DNA of 64,000 nt from Phoronis australis (GCA_002633005.1 NMRA01000206.1:597203-661202), one strand, 5' to 3'. Positions 27,501 to 42,500 are shown, counted from the stretch's first letter. Made by a program: numbers and translations. The notes: a model not told the origin generated them from the letters alone.

Positions 27501-30500
27501 CGGTGATTTACAAGTAAGAGGACATGAGAGAAAAAATTCACTGACTTAAGATATCATTTTTATGGAAATTATGTGTCTTATTTTTTGGAACGTATAAGTA
27601 CAGTACAATGCGGTTTGTTGAGCGTGCGATTATTGCGCGTGCTCATTTAAGTATTCTATTTTCACACTTGTGACGTCAGTCGCTGCGTGGTGTAGTGGTT
27701 AAAGTCGACGACCAGCAATATTAGGGTCCCGGGTTCGACCCCGTCCTCGGTTTCGCGCCAAATCGTTATCTCACTAGTGAGATAACTTTATGGGTTGTAT
27801 CTGGCATTTGACGCTAATATTGTGGTATAAAATAAATATACACTAGACCCAGAAAGCGCCAAGAGGCATTGTATCTGGGCTAAATAAATACGAAAAATCT
27901 ATGTACAATTATAAACAAATACATAAATTAGTAAAAAACTGATTTTAAGATTACAACGACATTTGATTGCGAACATAAATAAATAATTTTCACACACAAA
28001 ACGATTTTATCGACTCACACAAAGAGATTTAATATCAAAACGAAATATAGATTATTACATGTTTTCAGTTGTTATCCCCTGTATTCTAGAGCCCTCGTGG
28101 ATTTTGGGGAGAAACATTGCAATGAATCGATCTACCTTCTCGACTCGCCTTGGCTTTGTAACTACTTTCTACAGTTGTATGTCACAGGACCGGGGTCGGA
28201 GGTAGTGATCTTTTAGAAAAGCCGAGCTACTTTTGTCAAATAATGCTTTTACTCAAAACCAATTGAAAATTTAAACAAAATGGAAAGAAAGTGAATCTAT
28301 GAATTAAGGTTTAGCAACTATTGTAGCTTACAATACATTTTATCACGCTAAGCTTCAACAGAGAAAATATAGTCTGCTAAAGTAGGTTACCACTAGTAAC
28401 TGACTATAATGCTCAAGTCAAAGGATCCCGACGACACGATACCCGCGTTCAACTTGGAGATCGGTGATTTACAAGTGAGAAAAAATGAGAGACAAATTTC
28501 ACTGAATTAAAATGTCGTTTTGATGGAAATTATGCGTCTTCTTTTTCATAGCGTATAAATGTCGGTGCAATGCTCTTTGTTGAACATGCGATTGTTGCGC
28601 GCGCACAAAAAACAACCTATTTTTATCAATTTAGATAGAGTAGTTCTACTTGATACGGCACGTTCGGTTGCGTTACCTGACACCTGACGGCAGACGGAGG
28701 TGTTGAAATTATCCAATGACGTCATTGGTTTCACACGCATTCTGTTCAGCAGTTCACAACACAGGTTACTGGTGTCAGCTTATCGCTTGAATTCATCGTT
28801 TAACACCAATAAATCATCAAAGTTTGATGTAAAACCCTTAAAAATACACCGAGTTCTTATAAAAACGTGTTGTTTTATTTCGCTGTTGCGGATTTTTTGG
28901 TATTTGGACACACCGTAGCCTACAAAGTTCGGCAAGCCAATTTACCAAGGTCCGTAACAGGAGTTTGGGGTCTGTTCGGAGATAAATCCAAAGTATTCTT
29001 CCGTGAAATACTGACTGGAGAACTTAGATCTGTGTTGTTTAGATTCCCTTAACATGTGACTATAGCATATAAAATCGAGTAATTGTTTCACAACAGCTTT
29101 CTGTCAGCAAACACTGAATTAGCATGCGCTCACAGGGCCTCAGTGCCCGGTCAATTACATTTATTTCCGGCATCAAAAGCCGGTAACGCAGTGGTTTGTT
29201 CATTGCTGGCTTCTCAACATTTGCACCCACGAATGCTGAAAAGGCATTACAAAATGTATCTAATGAGACAGACTTTGTTTCAGTTTTACATAAGAATTGG
29301 TTAGGATGAGAATAATTCATTTTGAAACAGAACGTGTAATAATAAACGTCTACATGGCAACTCGCCCGGCGCCAATCCCGACTTAGTCAAGAGGTCATCC
29401 GACGAAGACATCACGGGTCGGATCAGTTCGAACCCGAATACACTGTGTATTGCTATCATAATACCAAGTTTCCAGTCCAAAGGAAATTTTCCAGATTGTA
29501 GTATTTTGTTGTATAATGTTGTCAGAGGAACTTTTTAAAGCTCCTTGTTATTGTCTTGGTAATTTTGTTGGTTATGAGATTGGTACCGTCGTTTTTGTTT
29601 TCGTCCATGTTTTCTAGTAGTTTTCTGACTTCAGGTGGTTGGGCTTGTATGACAGAGAGATGCTCTAATGTTCTGTCTGGGAATTCGGGAAAGTTTGTTG
29701 TTGGTGCAAATGTGACAGTATGCGGTGAGGTATTCTAGAAATAGCTTTAGATGATTCCTGGGGTGAGGTATTCTATAAATAGCTTTGGATGTCTCCTGCG
29801 GTGAGGTATTCTATAAATAGCTTTGGATGACTCCTGCGGTAAGGTATTCTAGAAATAGCTTAGGATGACTCCTGCGGTGAGGTATTCTATAAATAGCTTT
29901 GGATGTCTCCTGCGGTGAGGTATTCTATGAATAGATTTGGATGACTCCTGCGGTGAGGTATTCTATAAATAGCTTTGGATGACTCCTGAGTGTTGGCTTC
30001 CATTGAGTGAGTACCTGTCCTCGAATTTTGTTTACTAAATCCCAATACTTTGGAGAAATTGTTGATGTTGGAGATAATTTTCATCCTACAGTCATGTTTT
30101 GTTTTTTTAATTAGTTCTTCCACACAGTTGCACTGTTCTTTGTAACACTTAAACCCGCACATGTTATTTGATTTTTTTCTGAACGATCTGTTCAGCTTAT
30201 TTCTTTTATTTATTTCAAGCTTAATTTTGTTGTTAATCCACGATTTGTATTTGTTTTTTATTGTTTTCATGGTTGATGGGATATTGTTATCTAGTATGTT
30301 GTAGAGTGACTGTGTGAATATTGAGACTATGTCATTTATGTCACCTTTATTTAGTATTTCAGTCCAGTTAAATGTGGTTATGTCGGTGCGCAGTTCGTCC
30401 ATGTTAATGAGGTTGTAATTCCAAATCTTTTTGATAACGTTGGGTTTCTTAGGAGCGCAGTTGAGTGTGAATGTTGTTTTTATAACGCGATGGTCTGAGT

Positions 30501-33500
30501 TACCAATGGGAAGTCTAACAGAAGTGGATTCAATTAATCCGAGATTGTTTGCAATACATAGATCAAGGCAAGAATGTGAATACTCTGTTAAGCGCGTCGG
30601 CTCATTTATTAGTTGTATGTAGTGATTTGAGAGGAGAACATAGAATAATTCGAGACCGGCTTGGTTGTCATTGTCATCTGAGTACCAAGAACTATTTCTT
30701 GCATCGAAATCCCCATTGACAACAACTGTTTTATTAGTTTGTAAGGATTCTTGCAATTGTTCCGAAAAGGTCTTGAAAATATGCTTTCCTTCTTGGGATG
30801 TCTACGAGGGTGAGCGATAGAAAAAACATAACGTATTTTCTTGTGGTTGGCATAAAGTTCAATCCAACAGTTATTTAATTATTGTATAATGTTATTATCA
30901 ATAGTTTTGTAGTTTACGGAGTTGTGGACAAACAAGACCAACCCTCTTCCAGTGATAGTGTGATAGACAATGTTGTATCCTGGAGTGAGCCGAGGTTGTC
31001 TTCTGACAGAGTTCCAGATTCACGTATGGCTATGACCGTGTAATTGCTGTCTTCAGTAAATTGTTTGTTCAAATCTTGAAAGATTGTTCGCCTTGATACT
31101 GTTGATGTTAGTGAATGAGACCTTGAAGCTGGCTAAAGCCTGAGTGTCTGGTCTTGGATTGGCCTTTTATGTCACCAGGAGTCTGAAGGCACAGCTCAAT
31201 CACAACTCTGATATCACTACGCGAGTTCTTCGTTCTGAAGTAAACATTACGCAAGTGCCCAGTTCGGGGTCGTTTTCGTCGCAGAAAAGTTAGGTCGAGC
31301 GTAATAGGCGAAAAGCAGAGAAGTATTTTTGTTCTACAGACACCGGACAATTGTAATTATTATCTGTGTACTTAGAAAATGACAAATTCATACAGTTCAA
31401 ACTTAACATGACAAAAAGAAATAAATACGAATAGAATAAAAGTATTGAAGTAAGGACAAAAGTAACGAACACATGAGTGTAAACATTAGTGTAGGCATGA
31501 ACATTCCTACCACTACAAATGTAATTACATTTAACTGGGCTAAGTCTCGCAAATAGAATGAGTGACATTAAAACGTCCAGTGGATAGGCGTACTACGGAT
31601 GTGGAACTATACAACTAGATGAGAGTAAACGGGGTAGACAATTGGTACATATGTAGAACATGAATACTGTACTTTGGGATGGAAAGATATTGCCAATTAC
31701 ATTGTCCCGTTACACCTCACGCCGCCCCAGACAAATACAGAGTTCTAAGTCAATACATGATACTCGGTTCGCCATTTTAGCTTTAATGTCAGTGGTGATA
31801 TAATTGAAACAACTTAAAGAAACGATGTTGACTCATGGACTGACTTAGACGTGATACGATGACTAGATCAGTACACGAAATTGAATCATTTGAGGTAACA
31901 TACATGTATTTGGGTGATACAACTGTTGTTGGCAAGTTCAATGTAGTTTCAAAGTCAACTAAAGACACAAGTGAGACGCAAAACATGTTCCTTTAAAATA
32001 TGCGTTACTGAGGTAAAAGATGTTCTGATTCAAAGTTTCACTCATTGTCGTCTCATTGTTATCAAGTGGCCACACATGTAACTGATTACCCAGAAGTGCG
32101 TTTAAAGTACTTTTACACTCGCATAATCAAAATTCAAGCGAGTTGTACTTTTGCTGCGCCGAGTTAAACCGTGGACCAAAATTGCCCTGGCAAGATCAAA
32201 ATCAAAATTTATCGCATGAACTCGTGTTGGCTTTCTTTGAGCGCATAATTATGATCTTGGTTCACAGGTGATAGCTTTTTATTCACAGAATTACTTGTAA
32301 TCATATGTCGATACGTTCTCACTTCTACTAAACTCTAAATCTGTACTTGCCGAGAAGTTAATATGAACCAAGAGAGTATGCACTGGCCTTTAGGTAACCA
32401 CTCTGCATCAATTACTGGAAAGTCGTATTCGGGCTAAATTACGAGTCAGCAAATAATAGCGTGATAGTAAAGTAATAGTCGCTGTGACGGCGCAACTAAG
32501 TTATTTAACCCTTTCACGCAGCTGTGCGAAACCTCTCTAGTAACGCTGAGTTGTACTTATATTTATAAATGCTCCTAAAAGGCTAGTATACAGTGACGCT
32601 GTTAACAGAGATTCAATTAACATTTGTCTTCCAAATACAAAAAATAAGCAAAATAAGTGACAGCTTAGAAATACGCTGCAGGTCGTAGCTTTATGCAGTA
32701 AAAAATAGTAGGACCAAATAGCCTAGTTTTCAAGTAGTTCCCCAGACTCCAATGCTAATGAAGACTGCATGCGAGACGCTCTCCTTTTGTTTGAAATTGT
32801 TTTTAGTTCTTCCCATGGGGTGTCGCGTTATAAATGAATACGCGTTTCAAGCCGAGATCAGCAAGATTGTCCACTTTTTGGGTCTAAATCACCCGATAGC
32901 CCAAGTCTATTAGGAATTCTTTTGAATTAACTTAGGCAAAAACAGGCAATTATATTGTGCGGTCGACGTTACTTCAAAAACTTGAAAATTGCCCCAAAAC
33001 AAAAACGCGCAATATCTAACTAACACAAGTCTTCCATGTTTAAATTCATGATCACCGTAACGCGCCCTTTTTAACATCGGGCTGTGATAATTACCTCGAG
33101 TGTTCCATTGCGGGGAAACGAGGATATAAGCATTTTTCCCCTGCAAAACATTTCTGTCGTTCTATTTTCAACTAATTCAAGATTGGCAATCTGCGAAGAC
33201 ATGTATTTTTCCTCTCGACAAATCAAGATTACTTCATAGGAACGAGCCAACGGTCAGCCACTTGTATCGCCTGTGCTGTTTAGTGTTCCGAGTGTCATTA
33301 ATGACTTTGTTAGCATGTTTCCTACGAACGCATGAAGGCAATTTGTAACTGTACAAAAAGCCATTATTCTATTAAGCATGATAGCTTGCCATGCCCGTAA
33401 CATATGCCTATTATCCTAAACCATTAATCTGAAGGGTTATATTGTATAAATTAAGATGGAAAAGTCAGATGGTATTGCGACCACGTGTTTTCCTAATATG

Positions 33501-36500
33501 GTGATTATTAGTTTGATGTAGATTTCCGTGACATCATCAGCAAATGTCTTCATGAACGCCTGGAGGGAAACTCAGTAAACAATGTCAAATATAGGAATGA
33601 AATATGGCTGCTGCGAAATATAAAGTACTTTTCACTTATTTTTGAATTCTGAAATGTTTTGCTATCAAAATTCAATGTCTCAGCAGAGGTGTTGTAATTG
33701 CCTAATGGCGGATGGTCCATTTTGTAAAAAAGGCGGACGTTTGTTACTATGAAAACCAAGAGTTCCGAGCTATCCTCCCTTTGAGTATTTTCCTCGTGGC
33801 CAAATTTGACGAAAACCCGTCAAAAAGTGGAATACATTTGCAGAGCCTTTTCCACAAAAAACATTGTATCCATGCTGAATATCCAGCCATGACTGACTAG
33901 CAGTTTTCGTTGACTTTCCTACAGTAGAACGTAAAGTTGGTACAGGGTCCGAGTTTGGCAAATATGGTGTCTAAAATTCAAGTTAAACTGAGTAATTGGA
34001 ATGATATACATGGAAACTAATCATGATCTTTGACCGAGTTGCAGACTACTTTCTTTGGTAATAATTGTGGAAATGTTGAAAGTTGACCAACTCCTGTGTT
34101 TCTCCATTCTAGATTAGTTTTGGATTACTTGGAATAGAAACGAGGGACAATTTTACGAGTTTCCACAAAGTTTTGAACTTTTTACAACAAAAATGTCTAC
34201 ATTTAATCGACAAAATAAACTTTGACACAAGTAGACGGTCTCGCGATTACGGCTAACGTACATGTACATTCAGAATGCAACGAATGCTGCACGGCTGAAC
34301 GTTACAGTGGTAAACATCCTACTACATTCTGAAGAATTTTAAAATTCCACACTCCGCTGATGGTGGCCTGGTATGCATATAGCGATCACGATGCACAAGT
34401 CATGGTTGAGCAAGTGACACCGGTCACAGGAATGGCTAAGGTACAAGGGACCGGGGAAATGGTTATCGAAAACTAGAGGGGCGGAAACTGAAATGTAGCC
34501 GACATCGACGATTGATCGGGTTACTCATTGCTTTTAATTGGTGAAATTTCTTAACCATTCAATATAAAGCCTTGTTTTCATGTTCAGATTCACCCAGCTT
34601 TCGATCATCATGTTGGTATTATCTTTAAAGTCAGCCGGCTAAAATCAGCAATTTTACGTTTGATTGCAAAATCATGTTAGAACCAAACAACCGTACTCAA
34701 ATCACTAATAGTGACCCTACCTTGAAACTTGGGGGTTAGCAACCTGAAATGTGCATCTTTACCATGGTAACCAGGTATTTTCCACTCAAAATTTGCAATT
34801 TCATGATTGAGAACGAATTCGCTCCGTGTCAGAAGCAAGCAACACTGCCCAAAGTGCAAAGAATCTTTGTTGAAACATGCATCGTCAACATGGTTACCTG
34901 CTATTTTCGCGGTCAAAATCACCACTTTTAGGCTTGGTGACAGCTATGTTAGAAGCAAGCAACCATGCTCAAATAATTTTAGTGAAATGTAGGGGAGTTG
35001 ATAAGCTTGAATGTCTACCGTTGCCATGGTGAACTAAAACTGTATAATAAGTTTCACAAGCCACATGCCAATGAATTTTTGAAAATTTTAAGCTACCTAT
35101 AGCCAACGCTGTTAGTTCTATCAAAGATGTACCATAACCAGTGTTGCATTTTTGAAAATCCAAAATGGTTACCAAGGCAACTCTCGGGTACACAAACATG
35201 GAAATAGTCTTTTCAACACATAAAGGTGCATAGAACAGAGGAAATAATTTACATAAACAAACAAAATCAATGACATAATTATTTGGGTAAGTTTTTGCGC
35301 AAAGGTTTCCAAGATATTTTTTATCATATAATTAAAATAAGTCCGTGTTTTCATATGTGTTACAATTACAGATGACATTTGCTGCAACAAAATTTGCTGG
35401 GCCCACTTCAGGCTGGATAGCAACAATGACGTCACATTAACACACGCCACGCTGCAATGACGTCACGCTAAAATCAAACTAATCCAACCTATAAGTCTCG
35501 AAGTTTACGCAGCCCGGCCCAAGTGTGGTCTTGGTTTTGTTTTATTGCACATTGGGTTTAATTTAGTACGTAACATCAGTCAATTTTCTATGTATCTGTT
35601 AAAATGCAGAAACAGTTATATAGCCCAAATTTAAAATGGTTAACATTTCATTGAAGAAAATGTATGGAACAATTTGGAGGGAAAGGCTTTTCCTATCTTC
35701 CCACAATATTCATGTTGCCAACTGGTGTTTCTAAACCCCATTTACATTGTTTCGAAGAATGATTAGGTGATTAATTTTTAATATATTTATGTATTCATAA
35801 AATGTAATAAACATCATACCATGACATTTCGATTTTTCTTTGTTTTTGGGTGGGTTTTGACAATTGGGCTGCATGTGATGAGAATGTGACGTCACTTTCA
35901 GTTTACAAGATGGATGTCCACAAGTGCTTCTAATGTAAATCAGTTACATGGCTCACAAATTCCAAAGTAGTCGATTGCAATGGATCAACAAGTACAATGT
36001 ATAGTTCTGCTGATATGACTCTTGTTGTCTGTCATATCAATAACTTCGAACTTGTCAGTGCATACCATAAATTCCCATCAATAAAGCCATGCCTTCCTTT
36101 AAACAGCCTATTGCCTTGTATTTTGGATAGGTGTATTTTTTCAATTTTCCTACAAAATGCATTATGTAGGCTGTAATGCCATGGCCTTAAATGGTCAAAA
36201 ATATGGGCTTTTTAGTAGGCTTAAAGATGTATTTTCACGCTCCTAACTATGCTAATATATACATGTAGCAGGAACTAAACGACAATGCCATTTGAACATC
36301 TACGCTAAACAAAGTGCAGTTGTACTCATCGACATATTGTAAATCGGTGAAAACAAAACATTTAGCAAATAAGTGACCTTTGTACTACCTTGGGGCTCAC
36401 ATTGCTCGCATCATGCAGTGTTATCCCCCAACACCACGTTACGATACTTGCTGGACACGGTTGAGTGATTTACGGCGGATCATTTTTGACACAAAATTCG

Positions 36501-39500
36501 TTCTCAGAAACATTTGGCAATTTTCAACCTACTTCATAATTATTCACATTGTCGTTATTAGTTGTGTTTCTAATTAATTTGGTCAAGCGATCACAGAGAT
36601 AAGGAATTAGCCTGCAAGCCAGTGGTTCCACTGTAAGTCTTCACAGTCTTCCTACCTCTGTTTCAAAAGGATAGACTTTTACTCTATTGTTTTTCCGACT
36701 AATTTTAGTCTCTTGTATTACGAAAGCACAAACCTTTTTCCAAGTCATTACAACTACTTGAGCCGAGGTGTCCTCAGCCAATTTTTAGCATGGTAACAGT
36801 TGATTATTTGAGATACACGTGACTAAGTGACAACTTGTGATTGCAGCGAAATCAGAGGATACAAATTAACTGGGAAATGCCAATCTGAATCGTACTGAAT
36901 CATGCCAATCGAATGTGACAGTGACTAACTGCCTTAAAAGATAGCGAGCTTCACTGACCACGCTCGTGAAATTTGAATAAATGTGGACACTGATCTATAC
37001 TTAATTATACCGCAAAGTTGAACTACAGTGAGGGCTTAGACATGTGTAACAGAATTCGTTCGGAATTTACTTACCAATCTTAAGTAATGACCAAATTAAA
37101 CAAATAATCACATCAATCACAAGTGACATTTATGTATTTATACATAATGTTTATGTGATGTGTATGTGACCATGCTTTTCATTCGCTATTGTAAACCAGA
37201 ACAGCCGGACATTAACCATTGAGAGAGGTTCTTGATTAATGACCCTAAATGACCTACATAGTTACATCATTATCATAAGGCAAGTCCAAAATAATCCCAG
37301 TTTAAGGCATTAATAACTTCGTTAATTTTCAATTTTGAGCTTGGCAACCTCCCAAATAACGACAAGCGATAGTTTCAGGTGACCGTGTTATTTTTTGTTC
37401 GCTTCTAACAAACGTTTTCCATTAAATTTTTATTTAGAGGACTTTTCAAGGTTTGGCCGTATTGCTTTTATTCTTGTACAACGTTGTTTTTTCGTCTTTT
37501 CTTTATTGACTCAAGTGGCAGCCATAGGAGGCGCTTTAGTGCTGACACATATGGTTCAGCACTACTCAGTAGCCAAATTACAAGCGGTGCTGTTGTCCAA
37601 AGGTGATGGAAGAAAAAGTATACGCACTCGCTCAGTGTGGTTAACAATTCTTTCTCATTTTTACAAGTTCCGAAAAAAGACTGATCTGCGATTATTATAA
37701 GAATTTGCAAGGACACGCCATTTTGGGGGTTTGTCGTACCCAGACAAAACTTGAAGGCAGCAAAAATTCGTTTCGATGTATCAATGTACAAAAGGGTTTA
37801 ATTTGAATTTTATTATTCACCAACTCGGCTCCGCCAACTTTAAATGGGTGTCTATAGAAATCTGATCCGCGATTATTGTTAAAGCTTATAAAGATATCCC
37901 TTCTTCGGGGATATTTGTATCCGGACTAAAAATCCTGACTCGTTTCGATTTAAGACGTACAAAAACAAGTTTAATTTGAATATTACCCGTCTTATTCGCC
38001 AAACTCGATCCCCGCAACTTTAACGAAAATAATATAACCGCCACATGGATAATCAGCTAAAAGTGTTTTATTGGGACAAAGCTCGCGAGTTGAAGACCTG
38101 TCAGCTGATGAATTAAGCGTGGCAAAATGGACACTTCCGGCACTTCCGTCCAACACTCGTAGAATGCCGTATCAAGATGGAGTACTTCCAATCCGTCAAA
38201 CTCTGTCTCAGAAACTACGGCTGTTAATTTTCTCGCCCTTTATATAGCTTAATTGATTTAATCCAACTTACAAATCCAATGTCTCTCAAATTGCATGTTA
38301 AGTAGAACCAAATGTCACACGTCCTTAAGGTTCTTCAACTTTGTCGTCCTTATTGTCAATTAATTGTAAAACTTATGTGATGGCAATTCCAATTTCCATT
38401 AACGAATTTATATGACATATGGGCAGCGACACAATCATGAACGGTCGAGAACCAGTATTAAACACGGTTATGGTTATTTATCCTGTAATCTGCTAAACAG
38501 TTTCAAAGAAAGAAATACAGTTTGCAATGGCTGCTGTGACAAAATTTCCGGAGGGCTCGGATGTGACGCAAACACTTTTTAGGACCCACGGTCTAATCTT
38601 TTTACACCAGATCGAAAATACTATTTTATATTTTTCCGTTCAAGATATTTCATGTTATTTTGTGCTCCAGTATGTTATGGTTTCCACAGATGACTGGCGC
38701 ATCTAAAATTCTAGCTACAAATCTCGAATAGGAACTAGAGATTTCGAGTAAAATCTCAAGATTTTGAGTTCACAAACGATCTTATAGCTTTAATGCTGGG
38801 TGAGGTGCAAAGTAGGATAACCCAATCAAGCATGTAAATCATACTGTAAAAGAACACTGAGTTATAGACAACTGTTTTGAGTTCGTATTCAAGTAGAGCG
38901 GCCAGAAAATATCAAAAACGTTAGGGAGTTCGATTTCAAGTAAAAAATAGATTTCGGGTCCTGGAATGTCAGGACACTAACAGAGATAGCCTGAAACCAA
39001 TTGCAGGCAGGCTAAGTTTGAAAATGCCAAGGCTCTGTTTCAAGACCAGTGACTTAAGTCTGAAATAAGGTCTTGTTCTCCACATAATACTTCTAAAAAT
39101 GATTAAAATTAATTTTTAGTAAAGAGGAAATTGTACCTAAGAATATACGTATTACTGCTACTCACTGAAACATTTTGTAGAAATTATTTCCAGGTAGTGA
39201 TGTACTAGTTATTATACCACAATAGTAGCCTCGAATGGCAAATACAACCGTGTAATAACCCATTTAGTTATCTCACTAGTTAGATAACCTTTTGGCGGGA
39301 ACCGATGCCGGTTTCGAACTCGGGCAACAAGAGTTTAGAGTCGTCGAATTTACCACTGCACCTCTAAGCGGCTGACGTCACCGAACGTGAAAATAGAATA
39401 CTTAAATGAGCACGCGCAACAAGCGCATGTTCAGCAAAGGGCATTATACCGACATTTATACGCTATGAAAAATAAGACGCATTATTTCCATAAAAACGAT

Positions 39501-42500
39501 ATTTTAATTAAGTGAAATTTTTCTCTCATGTTCTCTCACTTGAAAATCACCGATCTCCACCTTGAATCCGGATATCGTGTCGTCAGGATCCTTTGGCGTG
39601 ATAAAATGTGTAGTAAGCTACAGTAATTCTAAACCTTCATTTGTAGATTCATTCTATTTCTATTTCGTTTAAATTTCTAATTGGTTTTGAGTAAAAGCAT
39701 TATTTGACAAAAATAGCTCGGCTTTTCTTAAAAGGTCACGACCTCCGACCCCGGGCATCTGACATATAAAGTAGTTACAAAGCCGAGGCGAGTCGAGAAA
39801 GGTAGATCGATTCATTGCAATGTTTCTCGTTCAGCATGTGGTATAAATAGATTATTACATGTTTTCAGTCGTTATTCCCCTTATCTAGAGCCCTCGTGGA
39901 TTTTGGAGAATTATTCTCCACAATCCACTCGGGCTCTGGAATACGGGGGATAACGACTTCGCCATGTAATAATCTATATTTACGTAACAAATGGTAACTA
40001 AACCTTTATTTGTTATTTGTGAAGTGGGAGCCTAAGACCAAACGTCTGACGTAAGTCTTACGTCACTTTTTACGTCACTCAAGTATTACGTCTGACGTAA
40101 GTATTACGTCACTTTTTACGAAACAAGTTTGCTACTATACATGACGTACATATAAACATATTTACCTGCAGTATCTCACTACTTTTAGATAGCTCAGTAC
40201 CATATATTATTCCTTTAATTGTCATATCCGATTCTACTGGAGATAATTGTACGTGGACCGTTTTGAAGCAGCTTTAGTAAACTGATTTATATCATGCGAA
40301 TACTGCTTAAGGTGGAACTTGCTTTTTAATTCCTTGTGTCTGTGATTACACCACAAAATTCTTATTTATTGAATTAAAGACTACCAGTAACTTTAATTTC
40401 TCAGAAAGAATAATTTTGGCTAACTTCCCACCTTGTTTCAAAAATCTGGTCAATTTTAAGATCCCCTTAGAAAAATTATACATATTTGTTGCGAAACAGC
40501 CCGCGAACATCATGGTAGATTTCGATGTTTTGTTTATGTTCGTGTCGGCAAAAACAACATGACGGTCTGTTGATGCTCACGCGGATGGGAAGCCTATAAC
40601 GTGAGTGATGCGAGGTCAGCGAGGTCATGTTTTTGAAAACACTGATTGTTTATGTTCCATAAGCTCAAGACAAGTTCATTATTTCGATATTTGAACGTAC
40701 TAGTCAAGGGGTCTAATCTTTGCACTTGAAATCGAAATCGATAGTACTTTTGTCATTTTCTGTCTTACTTTCGTGCGGACTCGAGATACGTGTCTACTAT
40801 TAATCTGTGCTCGAGTGCATCATGAGTTATGCATACGAAATTCTAGTCCAAGTTCGCACTTGATGAACCCTAGATTCGAGCGACAATAAGGTTGAGTAAA
40901 AAACAGGAGATTTCGACTTAAGACTCGGACGCTTAGCCTAATGCTGGAGTCATCTTGTAATAGGATTAGACCGTTATTCACGTAAGCTGATAGGTACTCG
41001 AGCGGAGAATATTAGTCACGTATCTTGAGTTCGCACAAAAATAGAAAATGACAAACATAATTTCGAGCTCGATTTCGAACAAAAAGATTATTAAACCCCG
41101 AGACAGGTCAAACGAAGAAAAAAAAATATGCAGAAAATAAGAAGATAGGGATTAGTATCGGTAGTCTTAAAAATTCAGTAAACGAAACTATACTGGACGG
41201 AAAGTTTGGATCCAACAAAATTTAACCCCTTGTGTAGAACTGAGTTTTAAATGGATACCTTTGCAGCGTTACTAATTCACCCCTTTTGCACAGATCTTGG
41301 AAAAGACACATTTGGTAGATAACATGGAACGTGAACTATACCTTTGTCAGCGGCCTCCTACTTTAAGTGGTAGCAAATCCGGTTTTGGCCTAAAACGATT
41401 TCCCCATTTAATTATCTAAAACAAAATAATGTCATCCTTCGACAACCTTCAAATGTTTGAAATAGTATTTGAAAACCCCTTACAAAGTCTATTAAACAGG
41501 CAAACGTGACCTAGGTTTTATGCGAGTTACACAACAACTGTGTAGGGAAAGAACACACACAAAGAACCATAACATACAATGTGTGACACAGGGAGCATGT
41601 TTTACTCTAGTTGAATCCTGTTTTAACCAATCAAATGAAACGTCAATGGTGCATATAAGCACGTGACAGAACGGCGCACGATTGGTTGAAATCACCAAAG
41701 CAGGGACGCACCATCGCCGAGATATACGTGGATATGTCACTGTCAGAACGAAAACAGGCAAGGTTCCATCTTTATGTTATCTAAGACAACATAAGCGCAA
41801 AGGGTGCATTTTTGCCTGAAATACAGAGACAAGCCGTCCAGAAAACCTGCGGCCGCCCAGCATCATTGTTTTGGTGACGACCTCGAGTTGGAGTAAAGGT
41901 TGTCGGCAACTCTGCGATGAGGGAAAACATCCCAAATCTCCAACAACACGGAATACGAACCACCGGACAATCTAATCCTTTGCAAATGTTATGCAAACTA
42001 TTCTATAACATGTCACAGCTAGGTCTTCATAAGTACGACACAGAAGTCTTAATAGAAAAATCCGCTTTTGTCAGTCTGCTTATTAATAATAATGTACACG
42101 TTGGGAGGATGTCAAGTTTGTGTTCTCATTGACACGTAGATATTTATGTATCATCCAATTTATATTAACTATGGTACGATGGTATGATTGATGTGTCTGT
42201 TTCACGTTAAATCTCCCAGCGGTCGTCTTCCTTGGCGTGAAAGCCAGTCTGTGCTTTTTGGTTGCCCTGGCGAGTCATGTAGCAAATAGATCAAAATGTC
42301 ATAAGTGCCTATCGGTCAACAAAACAAGATCACGAGGAGACGGTTTTTCAATGCAGCAACGAACATTGGTTGGTTTTCTAATGATGTCCCCTGTGCAGCA
42401 TTGGTAGTCGACCGGCTATCTATTGCCGAGAGCCGGTGATAACTTGAGTGAAAATATAATTGAAACGCAATAAGTCGGACATAGCCTGTCAATAAATTTT

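Larger units (their letters stand above)
27137..27830 (+). mobile_element. Composite element unit with tRNA-like core, copy 1
   Basis: A 694-bp unit bounded by inverted TTATACCACA and TGTGGTATAA. It contains a conserved leader (gagaaacattgcaatgaatc), 'aaaagccgagctatttttg', a tRNA-like region at 27681-27757, and a palindrome at 27765-27786. The minus-strand copy at 39212-39846 has the same order. No protein-coding capacity. A non-autonomous element that captured or derived from a tRNA-like sequence is inferred. Confidence 0.72.

Noticed and set aside
27681-27757. Functional tRNA gene
   Set aside because: The A and B boxes are good but the cloverleaf stems do not close, and the sequence is repeated inside an element at 39.3 kb.
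29724-29989. Regular repeats resembling a CRISPR array
   Set aside because: Units are contiguous with no unique spacers, and the setting is eukaryotic; it is a minisatellite.
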